The notes: generated from the letters alone by a model not told the origin. A stretch of DNA of 64,000 bases from Thalassospira tepidiphila MCCC 1A03514 (GCF_001662875.1 NZ_JPVZ01000003.1:558001-622000), one strand, 5' to 3'. Positions 45,300 to 55,344 are shown, counted from the first letter of the stretch. Numbers and translations are program-made.

Positions 45300-46403
45300 T
45301 TACCTTTGTTCGCCTTTGCGAAGCTCTTTTTCAAGATAGGCGGAATATTTCGCCATCGAGAAACAGATCAGGAAGAATATTGCCGCGGCGAAGGCGTAAC
45401 CTTCGACGTAATATTTGGTCCAGGCCGGGTCACTGCGCAGTGCCAGCTTCACCGTGCCAAGGAAGTCAAACAGGCCGATAATCACGACCAGTGTGGTGTC
45501 CTTGAACATGGAGATAAAGCTGTTAACGGTCGGCGGGATCACCAGACGCAGTGCCTGCGGCAAAATGATCAGACGCATTGACTGCCAGTAAGACAGCGCA
45601 AGACTGTCACCAGCCTCAAACTGACCACGCGGAACGGCCTGCAGACCACCACGGAATACCTCGGCGAGGTAGGCGGCGGTAAACAGGATGATACCGATCT
45701 GCGCACGCAGCAGCTTGTCGATGGTAACCCCATCTGGCAGGAACAGCGGGAACATAACCGATGCCATGAACAGAACCGTAATCAGCGGCACACCACGAAT
45801 GACTTCGATGTAAACCACGGAAACGGTTTTGATGGCCGGCATGTGCGACTGACGACCAAGTGCCAGCAGCAGCCCGAACGGGAAGGCAAAGATCACACCG
45901 ATCGAGGACAGGATCAGGGTCAGCGGCAAGCCACCCCAATAGCTGTTCTGGACATAGGTAAGGCCAAACACACCACCCCACATGAGGATGGCAATAATCG
46001 GCACACCAATGACCCACATCGGGATGATTGCCTTGCGCAGGCTTGGATACTTAACCGCACCCAGACTGCCGCAAATGATGCCCATCAGAAGGATCATGGC
46101 AAGAAGCGGCCGCCACTGTTCTTCAAACGGGTAGGTGCCAAACAGGATCAGTCGTAAATTGGCATTAACGAACCCCCAGCAGGCACCTGTCGCTTCCGCG
46201 CAGGCCTCAATTGATGGCGCCAACGTCGCATTGATGATGGCCCACTCGACGATTGGCGGGATCAGCCAAACGAGGAATGCAATCGAACCAAGGGTCAGGA
46301 GGGTATTGAACCATCCATCAAACAGGTTCTTCTTCGACCATGCCACGGCACGCTCGGAAAAAGTGCCGGTCGGAAGAGGAGGTAATTTTGCGTTTTCTGA
46401 CAT
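45300..46403 (-). CDS. aapM: General L-amino acid ABC transporter permease AapM
   Basis: 367 residues, typical of AapM/YhdY: a long N-terminal part with separate helices, then the HisM-like core with [18 protein letters not shown] (near residue 200) and the coupling segment beginning [17 protein letters not shown]. One base separates it from aapQ. Confidence 0.94.
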   Translation of the reverse strand: MSENAKLPPLPTGTFSERAVAWSKKNLFDGWFNTLLTLGSIAFLVWLIPPIVEWAIINATLAPSIEACAEATGACWGFVNANLRLILFGTYPFEEQWRPLLAMILLMGIICGSLGAVKYPSLRKAIIPMWVIGVPIIAILMWGGVFGLTYVQNSYWGGLPLTLILSSIGVIFAFPFGLLLALGRQSHMPAIKTVSVVYIEVIRGVPLITVLFMASVMFPLFLPDGVTIDKLLRAQIGIILFTAAYLAEVFRGGLQAVPRGQFEAGDSLALSYWQSMRLIILPQALRLVIPPTVNSFISMFKDTTLVVIIGLFDFLGTVKLALRSDPAWTKYYVEGYAFAAAIFFLICFSMAKYSAYLEKELRKGEQR

Positions 46404-46404
46404 G

Positions 46405-47601
46405 TTACCTCTCCACCAGTGCCATTTTCTTGTTGAACCAGTTCATAAAGAGCGAGGTCAACAAGGACAAACCAAGATAGATCGACATGAAGATCGAGAT
46501 GGCCTCGATCGCCTGACCTGTCTGGTTCATGGTCGTGTTGGAAACAGAAACCAGATCCGGATAACCGACGGCAACAGCCAAAGAGCTGTTCTTGGTCAGG
46601 TTGAGATACTGGTTGGTCAGAGGCGGGATCGCAACACGCATGGATTGCGGCAAGATCACCTTGCGAAGCGCAATAGAACGGCGAATGCCCAAACTGTCGG
46701 CCGCTTCCCACTGGCCATTCGGAACAGCCTGAATACCGGAGCGAACAACCTCGGCAACATAGGTCGAGGTGTAAACCGTAAGCCCGATCAGAACCGCCAT
46801 GAATTCAGGCGAAATGTTGTAGCCACCCTGAATGTTAAAGCCTTTGAGGGCTGGCATGCTCATGTCGGTCGGTGCGCCACCTGCCAGATAGGCAGCAAGG
46901 ACGAGACCGACAAAAATACCGATCCCGGCAAGAAGCATCGGGAAGGGCTGACCTGTGGCGTCCTGGCGTTTCTTGGCCCATTTCTTGACAAAATAGATCA
47001 CAACGCAGGAAATCACGGCCGCAATGGTCATAAGGGTATAGGCGTTATCCGGTTCCGGCACCGGCAAATACATACCGCGCGACGTCAGCAAAACACCGGG
47101 CAGAGGCTCCAGCGCGTCGCGTGGATGCGGGAAAGCGCTTGGAATAAGTGCGTACCAGAAGAACAGTTGCAACAGGACCGGAATGTTCCGGAACGTTTCA
47201 ACATACACAGTCGCAAGTTTGCGAACGATCCAGTTCGAGGACAGGCGCGCAACGCCAAAGATTGTCCCGATAATCGTACACAAAATGATCCCAAGCAGTG
47301 ACACCTTCACAGTGTTCAGAAGACCGACCATCAACGCCGTCGCATAGTCGCTTTGGGCGCTGTAGTCGATCATGGTTTCACTGATCTCGAAGGAAGCTTC
47401 AAGATCAAGGAACCCGTAACCGGTTGAGATGTTCTGTTGTTCAAGGTTGTACAAGGTGTTGGACACCAGGTACCAGCCCGCAAGAACGATCAGTCCAATT
47501 GCGACGACTTGATAAAGCACCGCACGGACGTTTTCGTCATTGAGATAATCAACGAGGCCCTTGGAACGAACATCCCCCGGGGCATTTTGAGGCTTACTCA
47601 T
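46405..47601 (-). CDS. aapQ: General L-amino acid ABC transporter permease AapQ
   Basis: 398 residues with eight or so membrane segments. The core has VYVETFRNIPVLLQLFFWY and EAADSLGIRRSIALRKVILPQ, the coupling loop for AapP. A periplasmic stretch between residues ~130 and 230 is longer than in HisQ, as usual for AapQ. Separated from aapJ by a strong hairpin. Confidence 0.94.
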   Translation of the reverse strand: MSKPQNAPGDVRSKGLVDYLNDENVRAVLYQVVAIGLIVLAGWYLVSNTLYNLEQQNISTGYGFLDLEASFEISETMIDYSAQSDYATALMVGLLNTVKVSLLGIILCTIIGTIFGVARLSSNWIVRKLATVYVETFRNIPVLLQLFFWYALIPSAFPHPRDALEPLPGVLLTSRGMYLPVPEPDNAYTLMTIAAVISCVVIYFVKKWAKKRQDATGQPFPMLLAGIGIFVGLVLAAYLAGGAPTDMSMPALKGFNIQGGYNISPEFMAVLIGLTVYTSTYVAEVVRSGIQAVPNGQWEAADSLGIRRSIALRKVILPQSMRVAIPPLTNQYLNLTKNSSLAVAVGYPDLVSVSNTTMNQTGQAIEAISIFMSIYLGLSLLTSLFMNWFNKKMALVER

Positions 47602-47650
47602 ATGACCCTCAGGTGTAGATTGTATCCAAAATCAGCAAGCACCTAACGAA

Positions 47651-47688
47651 AAGCTCCGCCCATGCGTTCAGGCAGTGGGGCGGAGCTT
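47651..47688 (-). terminator. Hairpin between aapJ and aapQ
   Basis: AAGCTCCGCCC and GGGCGGAGCTT form a perfect 11-bp stem with a 16-nt loop in the 117-bp gap. Likely attenuates transcription or stabilises the aapJ message so that binding protein exceeds permease. Confidence 0.8.
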
Positions 47689-47718
47689 CGTAGGTTTAGG
47701 CAGTCGGTTTGCTAGCGA

Positions 47719-48741
47719 TTAGCGAACCGGCCATGCGTACTGCAGGCCACCATCGGTCCACAGAGCGTTCAGACCACGCTCAAGACCGAGCTTGGCGGTA
47801 ACGTTTTTCTCATAGCTTTCGCCATAGTTACCGACCTGCTTGACGATGTTGTATGCCCAAGCTTCGTCAAGACCAAGAGCTTCACCCATGCCCGGCGAAA
47901 CGCCGAGAAGACGCTGGATGCCCGGGTTGGTGCTGTTTGCTTTCATGTCGTCAACATTTTCCATGGTGACGCCATACTCTTCTGCTTCAACCATTGCAGC
48001 AAAAGCCCAGCGAACAACGTCCGACCACTGTTCGTCGCCCTGGGCGACAACCGGGCCGAGCGGCTCTTTGGAGATGATTTCCGGAAGGATCACGTAGTCA
48101 GCCGGATTTTCAGCCATCTGGGTACGGATGGAAGCAAGACCCGAAGCATCGGTGGTGTAAACGTCGCAACGACCAGAGAAGAAGGCAGCGGTTGCTTCGT
48201 TGATGTTCTCAATAACGACCGGCTCGAAGGACATGCCTTTGGCGCGGAAGTAGTCAGCGAGGTTCAGCTCGGTCGTGGTGCCCGGCTCAACGCAGACGGT
48301 CGCACCGTCAAGCTCGGTTGCGCTGGAAACGCCGAGAGCTTTCGGGATCAGGAAGCCCTGACCGTCATAGTAGTTGATGCCGACAAAGGTCAGACCCAGT
48401 TTCGCATCACGGGTGGTGGTTGCAGTGGTGTTACGCGACAGGATGTCGATTTCACCGGACTGCAGAGCCGTGAAGCGCTGTGCTGCGGTCAGCGGGGTGT
48501 ACTGAACGGCGTTCGCGTCACCAAAAACTGCAGCAGCTGCTGCACGGCAGACGTCAACGTCAATACCTTCCCATTTACCTTCGGCATTGGCAGCGGAGAA
48601 ACCAGGAAGACCGGTGTTCACGCCGCACTGAACGAAACCTTTGGCCTTGATGCCGTCAAGCACGGCACCTGCCTGTGCGTTCTGTGCGGCAACGGCTGCA
48701 ACGGTCATTGCGCCAGCGGCAAGGATCGTCTGGATTTTCAT
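47719..48741 (-). CDS. aapJ: General L-amino acid-binding periplasmic protein
   Basis: 340 residues. Signal peptide (hydrophobic ILAAGAMTVAAVAAQNAQA), then FVQCGVNTGLPGFSAANAEG, WEGIDVDVCRAAAAAVFG and RFTALQSGEIDILSRNTT, the AapJ/BztA pattern for a broad-specificity polar amino acid receptor. First gene of the operon; its upstream region has no overlapping gene. Confidence 0.95.
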   Translation of the reverse strand: MKIQTILAAGAMTVAAVAAQNAQAGAVLDGIKAKGFVQCGVNTGLPGFSAANAEGKWEGIDVDVCRAAAAAVFGDANAVQYTPLTAAQRFTALQSGEIDILSRNTTATTTRDAKLGLTFVGINYYDGQGFLIPKALGVSSATELDGATVCVEPGTTTELNLADYFRAKGMSFEPVVIENINEATAAFFSGRCDVYTTDASGLASIRTQMAENPADYVILPEIISKEPLGPVVAQGDEQWSDVVRWAFAAMVEAEEYGVTMENVDDMKANSTNPGIQRLLGVSPGMGEALGLDEAWAYNIVKQVGNYGESYEKNVTAKLGLERGLNALWTDGGLQYAWPVR

Positions 48742-49235
48742 AAGATAGCTCCCTTGTTAGCAAAGCATTGTTTTTAGCTTTTGTGCCACCCTGGATATGC
48801 ACAGCCGCATATCCATCTGTCCGAAGAAGATCGGACCGCCAAATTAAGAAATTTTAGGCCGCCTTGTGTCAAGTGTGAAAAAAATTTGGCAACATTAGAA
48901 CCGGCGGTGCTGGCTAAAAATTGAGGCTTTTTCTGCGGTTATATCGTGCGGAGATACGATTAGATAAGATATACAAAACTTTGTTTGTCTCATATATTCA
49001 ATAACCTAGCGGTAGTTTCATTCTGATCACCGGCAAGACCGAAAATTGCACGAACTTTTTTTCATCAAACAATCGGTCATGATCAAAAAAAGTGCATCAG
49101 TTCACACTGTTTAAAAAATATGCATCACCGCACTGCGGAATCGGAGGCGGCATTCTTTAAGCAGCTCGGCCGAGCATCTTGCAAAACCGGATCGACATGA
49201 AAAAGCCCCGCTTCGGGATGCGGGGCTTGTCTTGA
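48742..49235. other. 494-bp region upstream of aapJ
   Basis: AT-rich, especially 48830-49110, and devoid of coding evidence on either strand. It should hold the aapJ promoter and nitrogen-control sites, but none was identified with certainty. The left-pointing terminator of the acetoacetyl-CoA synthetase gene occupies 49200-49229. Confidence 0.5.
49200..49229 (-). terminator. Terminator of the acetoacetyl-CoA synthetase gene
   Basis: On the minus strand AAGCCCCGC pairs with GCGGGGCTT around an 8-nt loop, followed by TT. 7 bp after the gene. Confidence 0.88.
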
Positions 49236-51188
49236 TCAGGTTTTCAGTTCCGACAGGTTGGAAAACAGTTCCAATGCTGTTGGGTTGGCCAAGGCTTCCT
49301 GATTTTTTACCGGCCGTCCGTGGACAACATCACGAACTGCAAGTTCGGTAATTTTCCCCGATTTTGTCCGCGGGATATCGGCAACCGCAAGTACCTTGGC
49401 AGGGACGTGGCGCGGGGTGCAGTTGTTGCGGATCTGCTTCTTGATCTTGTCGATCAGTGCGGTATCCAATTCGTAATTGTCGCGGAGCACAACAAACAGG
49501 ATCACCCGAACGTCGTTATCCCAGTCCTGGCCGATCACAATCGATTCCTGAATTTCAGGTAGTTTTTCTACCTGCCGATAAATCTCTGCCGTGCCGATAC
49601 GAACGCCGCCGGGGTTAAGGGTCGCATCCGAGCGGCCATAAATGACCATGCCGCCATCATCATCAAGCTCGACATAGTCACCATGGCACCAGATGTTATC
49701 AAACCGGTCAAAATAGGCGCTGTGATACCGCGAACCATCCGGGTCGTTCCAGAAGCCGACCGGCATCGATGGGAATGGTTTGGTGCAGACCAGTTCACCT
49801 TTTTCGTTCCGCAAGGAGTTGCCATCGTCATCAAACACGTCGACAGCAACACCAAGGGCACGGGTCTGGATGACGCCACGTTTGACCGGCAGGACAGGGC
49901 ACGCAAGCACAAAACAGCCAAGGATATCTGTGCCGCCTGAGATGGACGCCAGATGGATGTCTTCTTTGATGTCGCGATAAACGTAATCGAAGCTTTCCGG
50001 TGCAAGCGGCGAGCCGGTTGACGTCATCGCACGCACAGTGGACAGATCGTGTGTTTCTCGCGGTTTGAGTTCGGCCTTGGCCAACGCATCAATATATTTG
50101 GCAGATGTGCCAAACAGCGTCATGCCTTCTGCATCGGCATAATCAAACAGGATATTGCCACTCGGATAGAAGGGCGAGCCATCATAAAGCAGAAGGGTTG
50201 CACCGGCCGCAAGGCCCGCCATCAACCAGTTCCACATCATCCAGCCACAAGTGGTGAAATAGAAAACGCGATCACCGGGCGCGACATCACAATGCAGGAT
50301 ATGTTCCGAAACCTGTTTCAGCAGCGTTCCGCCCGTGCCGTGAACAATGCATTTCGGCTTGCCCGTCGTCCCAGACGAGAACATTACATAAAGCGGGTGA
50401 TTGAACTCGACTTGCTCAAAGACGATTTTCTCGGTCCGGAAGGGGGCAATGAAGTCGTCATAGGTGACGGCGCTGCGGATATCCGTCGTGTTGGCGCCGT
50501 CAAAGGCATAGGGCACGATGACGACCTTTTTAAGGCTGTCGATCCGCTCGACAACATCGTGAACCTTTTCGCGGATGTCGTGTTGCTTGCCGTTATAGTG
50601 ATAACCGTCAACGGTGATCATCACGGTTGGTTCGATCTGGCCAAAGCGGTCTACAACACCCTGAACGCCGAAGTCCGGCGAGGCGGAGGACCAGGTTGCC
50701 CCGATGGCTGCCGTTGCCAGCATCGCAATCACGGTTTCAGACATATTTGGCATATAGCCGCACACGCGATCACCCTTGCCAACGCCCTCTGCGCGAAGGG
50801 CCTGCGAGAATTTCGATACCGCAATATTAAGTTCCGCCCAGGATAGGCGGCTTTTGACCTTGTCTTCACCCCAGAAAATCAGCGCGTCGGTGTCGTCATC
50901 ACGGACCAGAAGATTCTCGGCAAAGTTCAGACGCGCATCCGGGAAGAACTGGGCGCCCGGCATTTTGTTGCCGTCGATCAGGACACGGTCGCCCCATGTT
51001 TCCGCTTTCAGATCGGCATATTCGATAAGAGCAGGCCAGAAACGTTCAATCTCGGCAACGGACCAGTCATAGAGTTCGGTGAAACTCTGAAGGTTAAGCG
51101 CATGCTTTTCATTCACCCAGTCGCGAAAGCGGGTGACGTTTGCATTTTCAACGCGTTCTTTCGTCGGTTGCCAAAGAAAGTCGCTCAT
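49236..51188 (-). CDS. Acetoacetyl-CoA synthetase
   Basis: 650 residues, the normal length of AACS. The adenylate-forming motifs are MFSSGTTGKPKCIVHG (P-loop, near residue 265), TTCGWMMWN, GRSDATLNPGGVRIG and KIT at the C-terminal catalytic lysine (TKSGKI). The N-terminal FTELYDWSVAEIERFW is specific to AACS rather than acetyl-CoA synthetase. It activates acetoacetate for polyhydroxybutyrate or ketone-body use. AGAGGA lies 6 nt before the ATG at 51188. Confidence 0.95.
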   Translation of the reverse strand: MSDFLWQPTKERVENANVTRFRDWVNEKHALNLQSFTELYDWSVAEIERFWPALIEYADLKAETWGDRVLIDGNKMPGAQFFPDARLNFAENLLVRDDDTDALIFWGEDKVKSRLSWAELNIAVSKFSQALRAEGVGKGDRVCGYMPNMSETVIAMLATAAIGATWSSASPDFGVQGVVDRFGQIEPTVMITVDGYHYNGKQHDIREKVHDVVERIDSLKKVVIVPYAFDGANTTDIRSAVTYDDFIAPFRTEKIVFEQVEFNHPLYVMFSSGTTGKPKCIVHGTGGTLLKQVSEHILHCDVAPGDRVFYFTTCGWMMWNWLMAGLAAGATLLLYDGSPFYPSGNILFDYADAEGMTLFGTSAKYIDALAKAELKPRETHDLSTVRAMTSTGSPLAPESFDYVYRDIKEDIHLASISGGTDILGCFVLACPVLPVKRGVIQTRALGVAVDVFDDDGNSLRNEKGELVCTKPFPSMPVGFWNDPDGSRYHSAYFDRFDNIWCHGDYVELDDDGGMVIYGRSDATLNPGGVRIGTAEIYRQVEKLPEIQESIVIGQDWDNDVRVILFVVLRDNYELDTALIDKIKKQIRNNCTPRHVPAKVLAVADIPRTKSGKITELAVRDVVHGRPVKNQEALANPTALELFSNLSELKT

Positions 51189-51609
51189 CATGAGTCCTCT
51201 GTTTCCTGCCGAACGTTTCGATCTCGTCGGCGCATCCTTTGAGGGCGCCAAATTGGTAGTCCTTTACCGCTTTTCTAGGCGTAAAAATGCGGACCAGCAA
51301 GTGAAGTAACGCAGATGGTCTAAATTGGTAATACCAATTGCTGTATTTTTCATCATATATCAAGTGAAATTATCTTCATAAGTGTCTGTTTAAAAGTTAT
51401 AAATATCCGAAATTGTAATGCTCAAAAATATTGCGGGTTGGAGTTAAACAATAGCCCGAGAAGCTAATAAAGTATCAAATGGCGGCCGGTTTTTGTTCTA
51501 TCGTGATTCGTTGGGTTGCGATGCAGCTGTGTCTTGCACGTGAAAACGCTTGCACGCCTGTCTGGGCATATTAGGTTGACACAGCATTTCACGAGACATG
51601 GAGATAACC
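51189..51609. other. 421-bp divergent region (acetoacetyl-CoA synthetase / moaB)
   Basis: AT-rich, particularly 51310-51480. Expected to hold promoters in both directions. No gene, RNA or clear operator was recognised; a 71-codon minus-strand frame at 51148-51363 overlaps the synthetase start and was rejected. Confidence 0.45.
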
Positions 51610-52140
51610 GTGGCAGGCATTGACGAAAGCCAACCCTTTGTATCGATCAATATTGCCGTATTGACCGTCAGCGATACGCGCGATCTCCATAACGACACCT
51701 CGGGCGAGGTTCTTTGTGAACGCATCATCGCCAAGGGCCATCACGTTTATGAACGCAAAATCCTGAAAGACGATCAATTGGCCTTGCGCAAGCAGCTCGG
51801 TGCTTGGTGCTCAAACCCGGATGTCGATGTCATCATTACCACGGGCGGCACAGGTGTTACCGGGCGCGACGTGACGGTAGAAGCCCACCGGGCAATCTAC
51901 GAAAAGGAAATACCGGGCTTCGGCGAACTGTTCCGCTGGATATCATATCAGAAAATTGGCACATCCACGGTGCAATCACGGGCGACTGCAGGGGTGTGTA
52001 TGGGAACCTATATGTTTGCGTTACCCGGATCGACCGGGGCATGCAAAGATGCCTGGGACGAAATTCTGACCTATCAGCTCGATATCCGCCATCGGCCGTG
52101 CAACTTCGTCGAGCTCATGCCGCGTCTTCTTGAAGAATAG
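51610..52140 (+). CDS. moaB: Molybdenum cofactor biosynthesis protein B
   Basis: 176 residues. MoaB/MogA fold, adenylylating molybdopterin: IAVLTVSDTRD at the N-terminus, ITTGGTGVTGRDVT (the molybdopterin-binding loop) and ALPGSTGACKDAWDEIL. GTG at 51610 was chosen because GGAG lies 8 nt upstream and the protein then starts AGIDESQPF as in relatives; an ATG four codons earlier (51598) lacks a site. Confidence 0.93.
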   Translation: MAGIDESQPFVSINIAVLTVSDTRDLHNDTSGEVLCERIIAKGHHVYERKILKDDQLALRKQLGAWCSNPDVDVIITTGGTGVTGRDVTVEAHRAIYEKEIPGFGELFRWISYQKIGTSTVQSRATAGVCMGTYMFALPGSTGACKDAWDEILTYQLDIRHRPCNFVELMPRLLEE

Positions 52141-52204
52141 GGGCGCACGCCGTCCATATCCATTGCTCGCGATCCCTGAATTCCCCAATTAACAAGGACT
52201 TCCG

Positions 52205-52972
52205 ATGGAATTTATCTCGGATCCGTTTTTCTATGTTGTCGGCATTCCCGCCGTCTTGATCGCCGGTGTTTCAAAAAGCGGCTTTGGCGGCGGGCTCGGT
52301 GTTGTGGCTGTGCCTCTGATGGCGTTGGCGGTATCGCCACAGGCCGCCGCGGCGATCATGCTTCCCATTTTGTGCCTGATGGACCTTGCAAATGTCTGGG
52401 CCTATCGCAATCGCTGGGACAGTCGGAACATGAAAATCCTCGTGCCGGCCGCACTGCTGGGCATTCTTGTCGGGACATTGTCTTTCAGCTACCTGAATGA
52501 GGCAGCCGTCAAACTGATCATCGCGATGATCGCGATCATCTTTACCCTTGATCATTGGCTTCGTGGCCGGAAGGAAACCGGTGCACCGGGCAGGGCAACG
52601 ATTGGCAAGGGTACAGTTCTTGGCGCACTGGCAGGTTTCACCAGTTTCGTCGCCCACGCGGGCGGGCCACCGGTGTCGGTTTATCTGCTGCCGCAGCGAA
52701 TGGATAAATCGATCTTTGTCGGTACGACAGTCATGTTCTTCATTGTCGTCAATTACGTCAAACTGATCCCGTATGCTCTGCTTGGGCAATTCGATGCATC
52801 CAACCTTGGAACATCACTTTTGTTCGTGCCGGTCGCGCTGTTCGGGACATGGCTGGGCTTGTGGGCGCATGACAAAGTCAGTGTCAAATTGTTCTACCGG
52901 GTTTGCTACAGCCTGTTGTTCCTGACAGGGATTAAGCTGTTTGCGGATTCGATCCTCGAATTTACAGCCTGA
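52205..52972 (+). CDS. TSUP-family (TauE/SafE) membrane exporter
   Basis: 255 residues, about eight membrane helices in two halves. The pattern AGVSKSGFGGGLGVVAVPLM near residue 20 and the mirrored GFTSFVAHAGGPPVSVYLLP near 140 are the TSUP hallmarks. TSUP proteins export sulfite, sulfonates or other small anions; substrate unknown. A ribosome-binding AAGGA lies 6 nt upstream. Confidence 0.93.
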   Translation: MEFISDPFFYVVGIPAVLIAGVSKSGFGGGLGVVAVPLMALAVSPQAAAAIMLPILCLMDLANVWAYRNRWDSRNMKILVPAALLGILVGTLSFSYLNEAAVKLIIAMIAIIFTLDHWLRGRKETGAPGRATIGKGTVLGALAGFTSFVAHAGGPPVSVYLLPQRMDKSIFVGTTVMFFIVVNYVKLIPYALLGQFDASNLGTSLLFVPVALFGTWLGLWAHDKVSVKLFYRVCYSLLFLTGIKLFADSILEFTA

Positions 52973-53247
52973 ACATCGCATCGGTTTGCGCGGTACTTTA
53001 CAGCACCACACTAACTGTTGGCGTTTCGATCAATGGTTTTAATGTGATGTATCCACTCTCTTTATGGTAGAAATGGCATACGCCAATGAGATAGCCGCGT
53101 GGTCCGGGTATAATCCTGTATTTACGTAATGGTATAAGTGGCTTATTAGATATCAGTGCTGCAAAGACAAGCAGAATGGATGGCGAATAAAAGCACGCGA
53201 TCAGCAGCCAGGAGGAAACCTGATGCGCATATGGGAGCTTTATTTAA

Positions 53248-54276
53248 ATGCCAGAAAGAATTCTGCAGGTTGCGACAGCAATTTCCGGGCAAGCCAATGA
53301 TAAAATTACCGAAATCAAGGCCGTTACACGGGCAACACGAACCCTTGCACTGAATGCGTTGATCGAGGCCGCACGCGCAGGCGAAGTGGGCCGTGGGTTT
53401 GGTGTTGTTGCCAACGAGGTCAAGGAAATCTCGCAACGTGTGAACGTCATTACCGAAGAACTTGAAGACATGTTTCTGACGCTTGCCTCCGATCTGGAGA
53501 AAACAGCGCAGACGGTTCGTGGTGATCGTTTTGCCGACCTTGCCCGTTATTCTGTCGAATTGATGGACCGCAACCTGTACGAACGATCTTGCGATGTGCG
53601 CTGGTGGGCAACCGACGCAGCCGTGGTCGATGTTTGTGAAAATCTCCAAGACCCTGCGTTTGCATTACGTGCTTCGGAACGGCTCGGCGTGATCCTTGAT
53701 TCCTATACCGTGTATCTCGATCTTTGGGTGGCTGACCGGAACGGCAACGTTATTGCCAACGGACGCCCGGACTCCTATCGCGTGATGGGGAAAAATGTTT
53801 CTGATCAGGGCTGGTTTCAGGAAGCAATGCGCTGTCGCGATGGCGGACACTATGCCGTCGCGGATGTGGCAGCCAATTCACTGCTAAACAACGCCGCATC
53901 CCCGACTTATGCGACCGCCGTACGCCGGGGCGGTGCCGTCGATGGCGATGTGATCGGTGTTTTGGGCGTCTTTTTTGACTGGGAAAGCCAAGCACCGATG
54001 ATCGTCAAATCGCTGAACTTCAACGCGGAAGAACGTGAACGTACCCGGGTGATGTTGATCGACGCAAAAAATCGGGTTCTTGCTGCTTCCGATGACCACG
54101 GCGTGCTCAGCGAAACATTTAATCTGCGGGTCGATGATCCTGCCCGCGGGGCCTATCTGCTTGAAGATGGATCCCTTGTGGCCTACGCCTTGACGCCAGG
54201 TTACGAAACCTATCAAGGGCTTGGCTGGCGTGGGGTTATCGTGCAAACACCACGAGCGGAAAATGCCGTCGCCTAA
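53248..54276 (+). CDS. Soluble chemoreceptor-tip protein with C-terminal Cache-like region
   Basis: 342 residues with no membrane segment. Residues ~15-75 match the signalling tip of methyl-accepting chemotaxis proteins (RTLALNALIEAARAGEVGRG, then FGVVANEVKEIS), but the long helical bundle and HAMP are missing. From about residue 95 (RNLYERSCDVRWWA) to the end the sequence resembles a Cache/PAS-type sensor (LWVADRNGNVIANG; MLIDAKNRVLAAS). The order signalling-then-sensor is reversed from ordinary receptors. A cytosolic ligand sensor that feeds CheA/CheW arrays, or dimerises with receptors, is possible. Confidence 0.85.
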   Translation: MPERILQVATAISGQANDKITEIKAVTRATRTLALNALIEAARAGEVGRGFGVVANEVKEISQRVNVITEELEDMFLTLASDLEKTAQTVRGDRFADLARYSVELMDRNLYERSCDVRWWATDAAVVDVCENLQDPAFALRASERLGVILDSYTVYLDLWVADRNGNVIANGRPDSYRVMGKNVSDQGWFQEAMRCRDGGHYAVADVAANSLLNNAASPTYATAVRRGGAVDGDVIGVLGVFFDWESQAPMIVKSLNFNAEERERTRVMLIDAKNRVLAASDDHGVLSETFNLRVDDPARGAYLLEDGSLVAYALTPGYETYQGLGWRGVIVQTPRAENAVA

Positions 54277-54317
54277 CTGTAGACGTCTAGGCGAGCCACG
54301 ATATCTATCTGCTAAAA

Positions 54318-54356
54318 GAAGACGGGCACCTTGTGTTGGTGCTCGTCTTCTTTTGT
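54318..54356 (+). terminator. Terminator after the chemoreceptor-tip gene
   Basis: GAAGACGGGCACC pairs with GGTGCTCGTCTTC (one mismatch) around a 7-nt loop and is followed by TTTTG. Confidence 0.88.
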
Positions 54357-54461
54357 TTTGTGCTCAGGTGTTTGCGCTTGCCCCTTGGCATGAAAAGAGA
54401 TAACGATGCTGTCACTTTATTGATAAAGTGTCATCGTGTCTGCCTTGAAGGATGAAAGCTG

Positions 54462-55274
54462 TTGGAACTGATCCTTGCCAAAATTGCCGTGTCTATCGGA
54501 ACGGTGCTGGGGCTTTCGATGCTTGCAGAACGGGCAGGGCCACGTGTCGCCGGCGTGTTGTCAGGTTACCCGCTGGGAACGGCAATCCTTTTGTATTTCA
54601 TTGCAGTCGAGCAAGGTGTTGCCTTCGCAAGTGAAAGCGCGGTGTACGCTTTGCCCGGCCTGATTGCGACCTTAACCTTCCTCTATGCCTATTTCATTGT
54701 GTCGCGCCAATGCGTTCGCCTGCCTGTCTTCCCACAGATTCTTCTCAGTTCGCTCGGGGCGTTTGTCACTTATCTGTCGGTCTCATGGCTGTTTCAGCTC
54801 GCACCGATGAGCTTGACGCAGGCGGCGGTGATTTTGCTGGTTGCGATCGTTGTCGCACTCATCCTTTTCCGCAAGATCGAGAATGTCCGTATTCTCAATC
54901 GGGTTCGCCTGACCAAGCGGGTTGTTTTGCTTCGCGCTTCACTGGCGGCAATCATCGTTCTGGTCATCAGTGGCATGGCGGCGTGGATTGGTCCACGCTG
55001 GGCAGGATTATTGTCAGGTTTCCCCGTAACACTCTATCCCATGATGTTGATCCTTCATTTCACCTATGGGGCAGAACCGGTGCATACGGTTATTCGAAAC
55101 TTTCCAAGGGGAATGGGGGCATTATGGGTTTATATCCTTGCCGTGACCCTTGGTTACCCTGTTCTTGGTCTTGGCTTGGGCACACTGTGTGCCTTTGGGG
55201 CAGCCACGGTCTATCTGGTCGGGTACACCACTTTCGTCTGGGTCCGCCAAAAGTCCGTGCAAGCAGCGCAATGA
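54462..55274 (+). CDS. Membrane protein with internal duplication (GlpM/DUF3147-like)
   Basis: 270 residues, about eight membrane helices. Two halves repeat the pattern GPRxAG(V/L)LSG(Y/F)P: AGPRVAGVLSGYPLGTAIL near residue 25 and IGPRWAGLLSGFPVTLYPMM near 175. Each resembles the single module of small GlpM-like proteins, so a duplicated GlpM/DUF3147 type is suggested tentatively. Start is TTG at 54462, 9 nt after GAAGGA. Function unknown; the IclR regulator gene is 70 bp downstream. Confidence 0.75.
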   Translation: MELILAKIAVSIGTVLGLSMLAERAGPRVAGVLSGYPLGTAILLYFIAVEQGVAFASESAVYALPGLIATLTFLYAYFIVSRQCVRLPVFPQILLSSLGAFVTYLSVSWLFQLAPMSLTQAAVILLVAIVVALILFRKIENVRILNRVRLTKRVVLLRASLAAIIVLVISGMAAWIGPRWAGLLSGFPVTLYPMMLILHFTYGAEPVHTVIRNFPRGMGALWVYILAVTLGYPVLGLGLGTLCAFGAATVYLVGYTTFVWVRQKSVQAAQ

Positions 55275-55344
55275 TCTCCTAACATTCAGACAACACGACA
55301 ATGATGGTCGGTCAAATCGACCGCACACAGGGAGTAGTCGCTGA

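Noticed and set aside
46135-47301. 388-codon open frame opposite aapM/aapQ
   Set aside because: Spans the junction of two clear permease genes on the other strand; its translation is polar and family-less.
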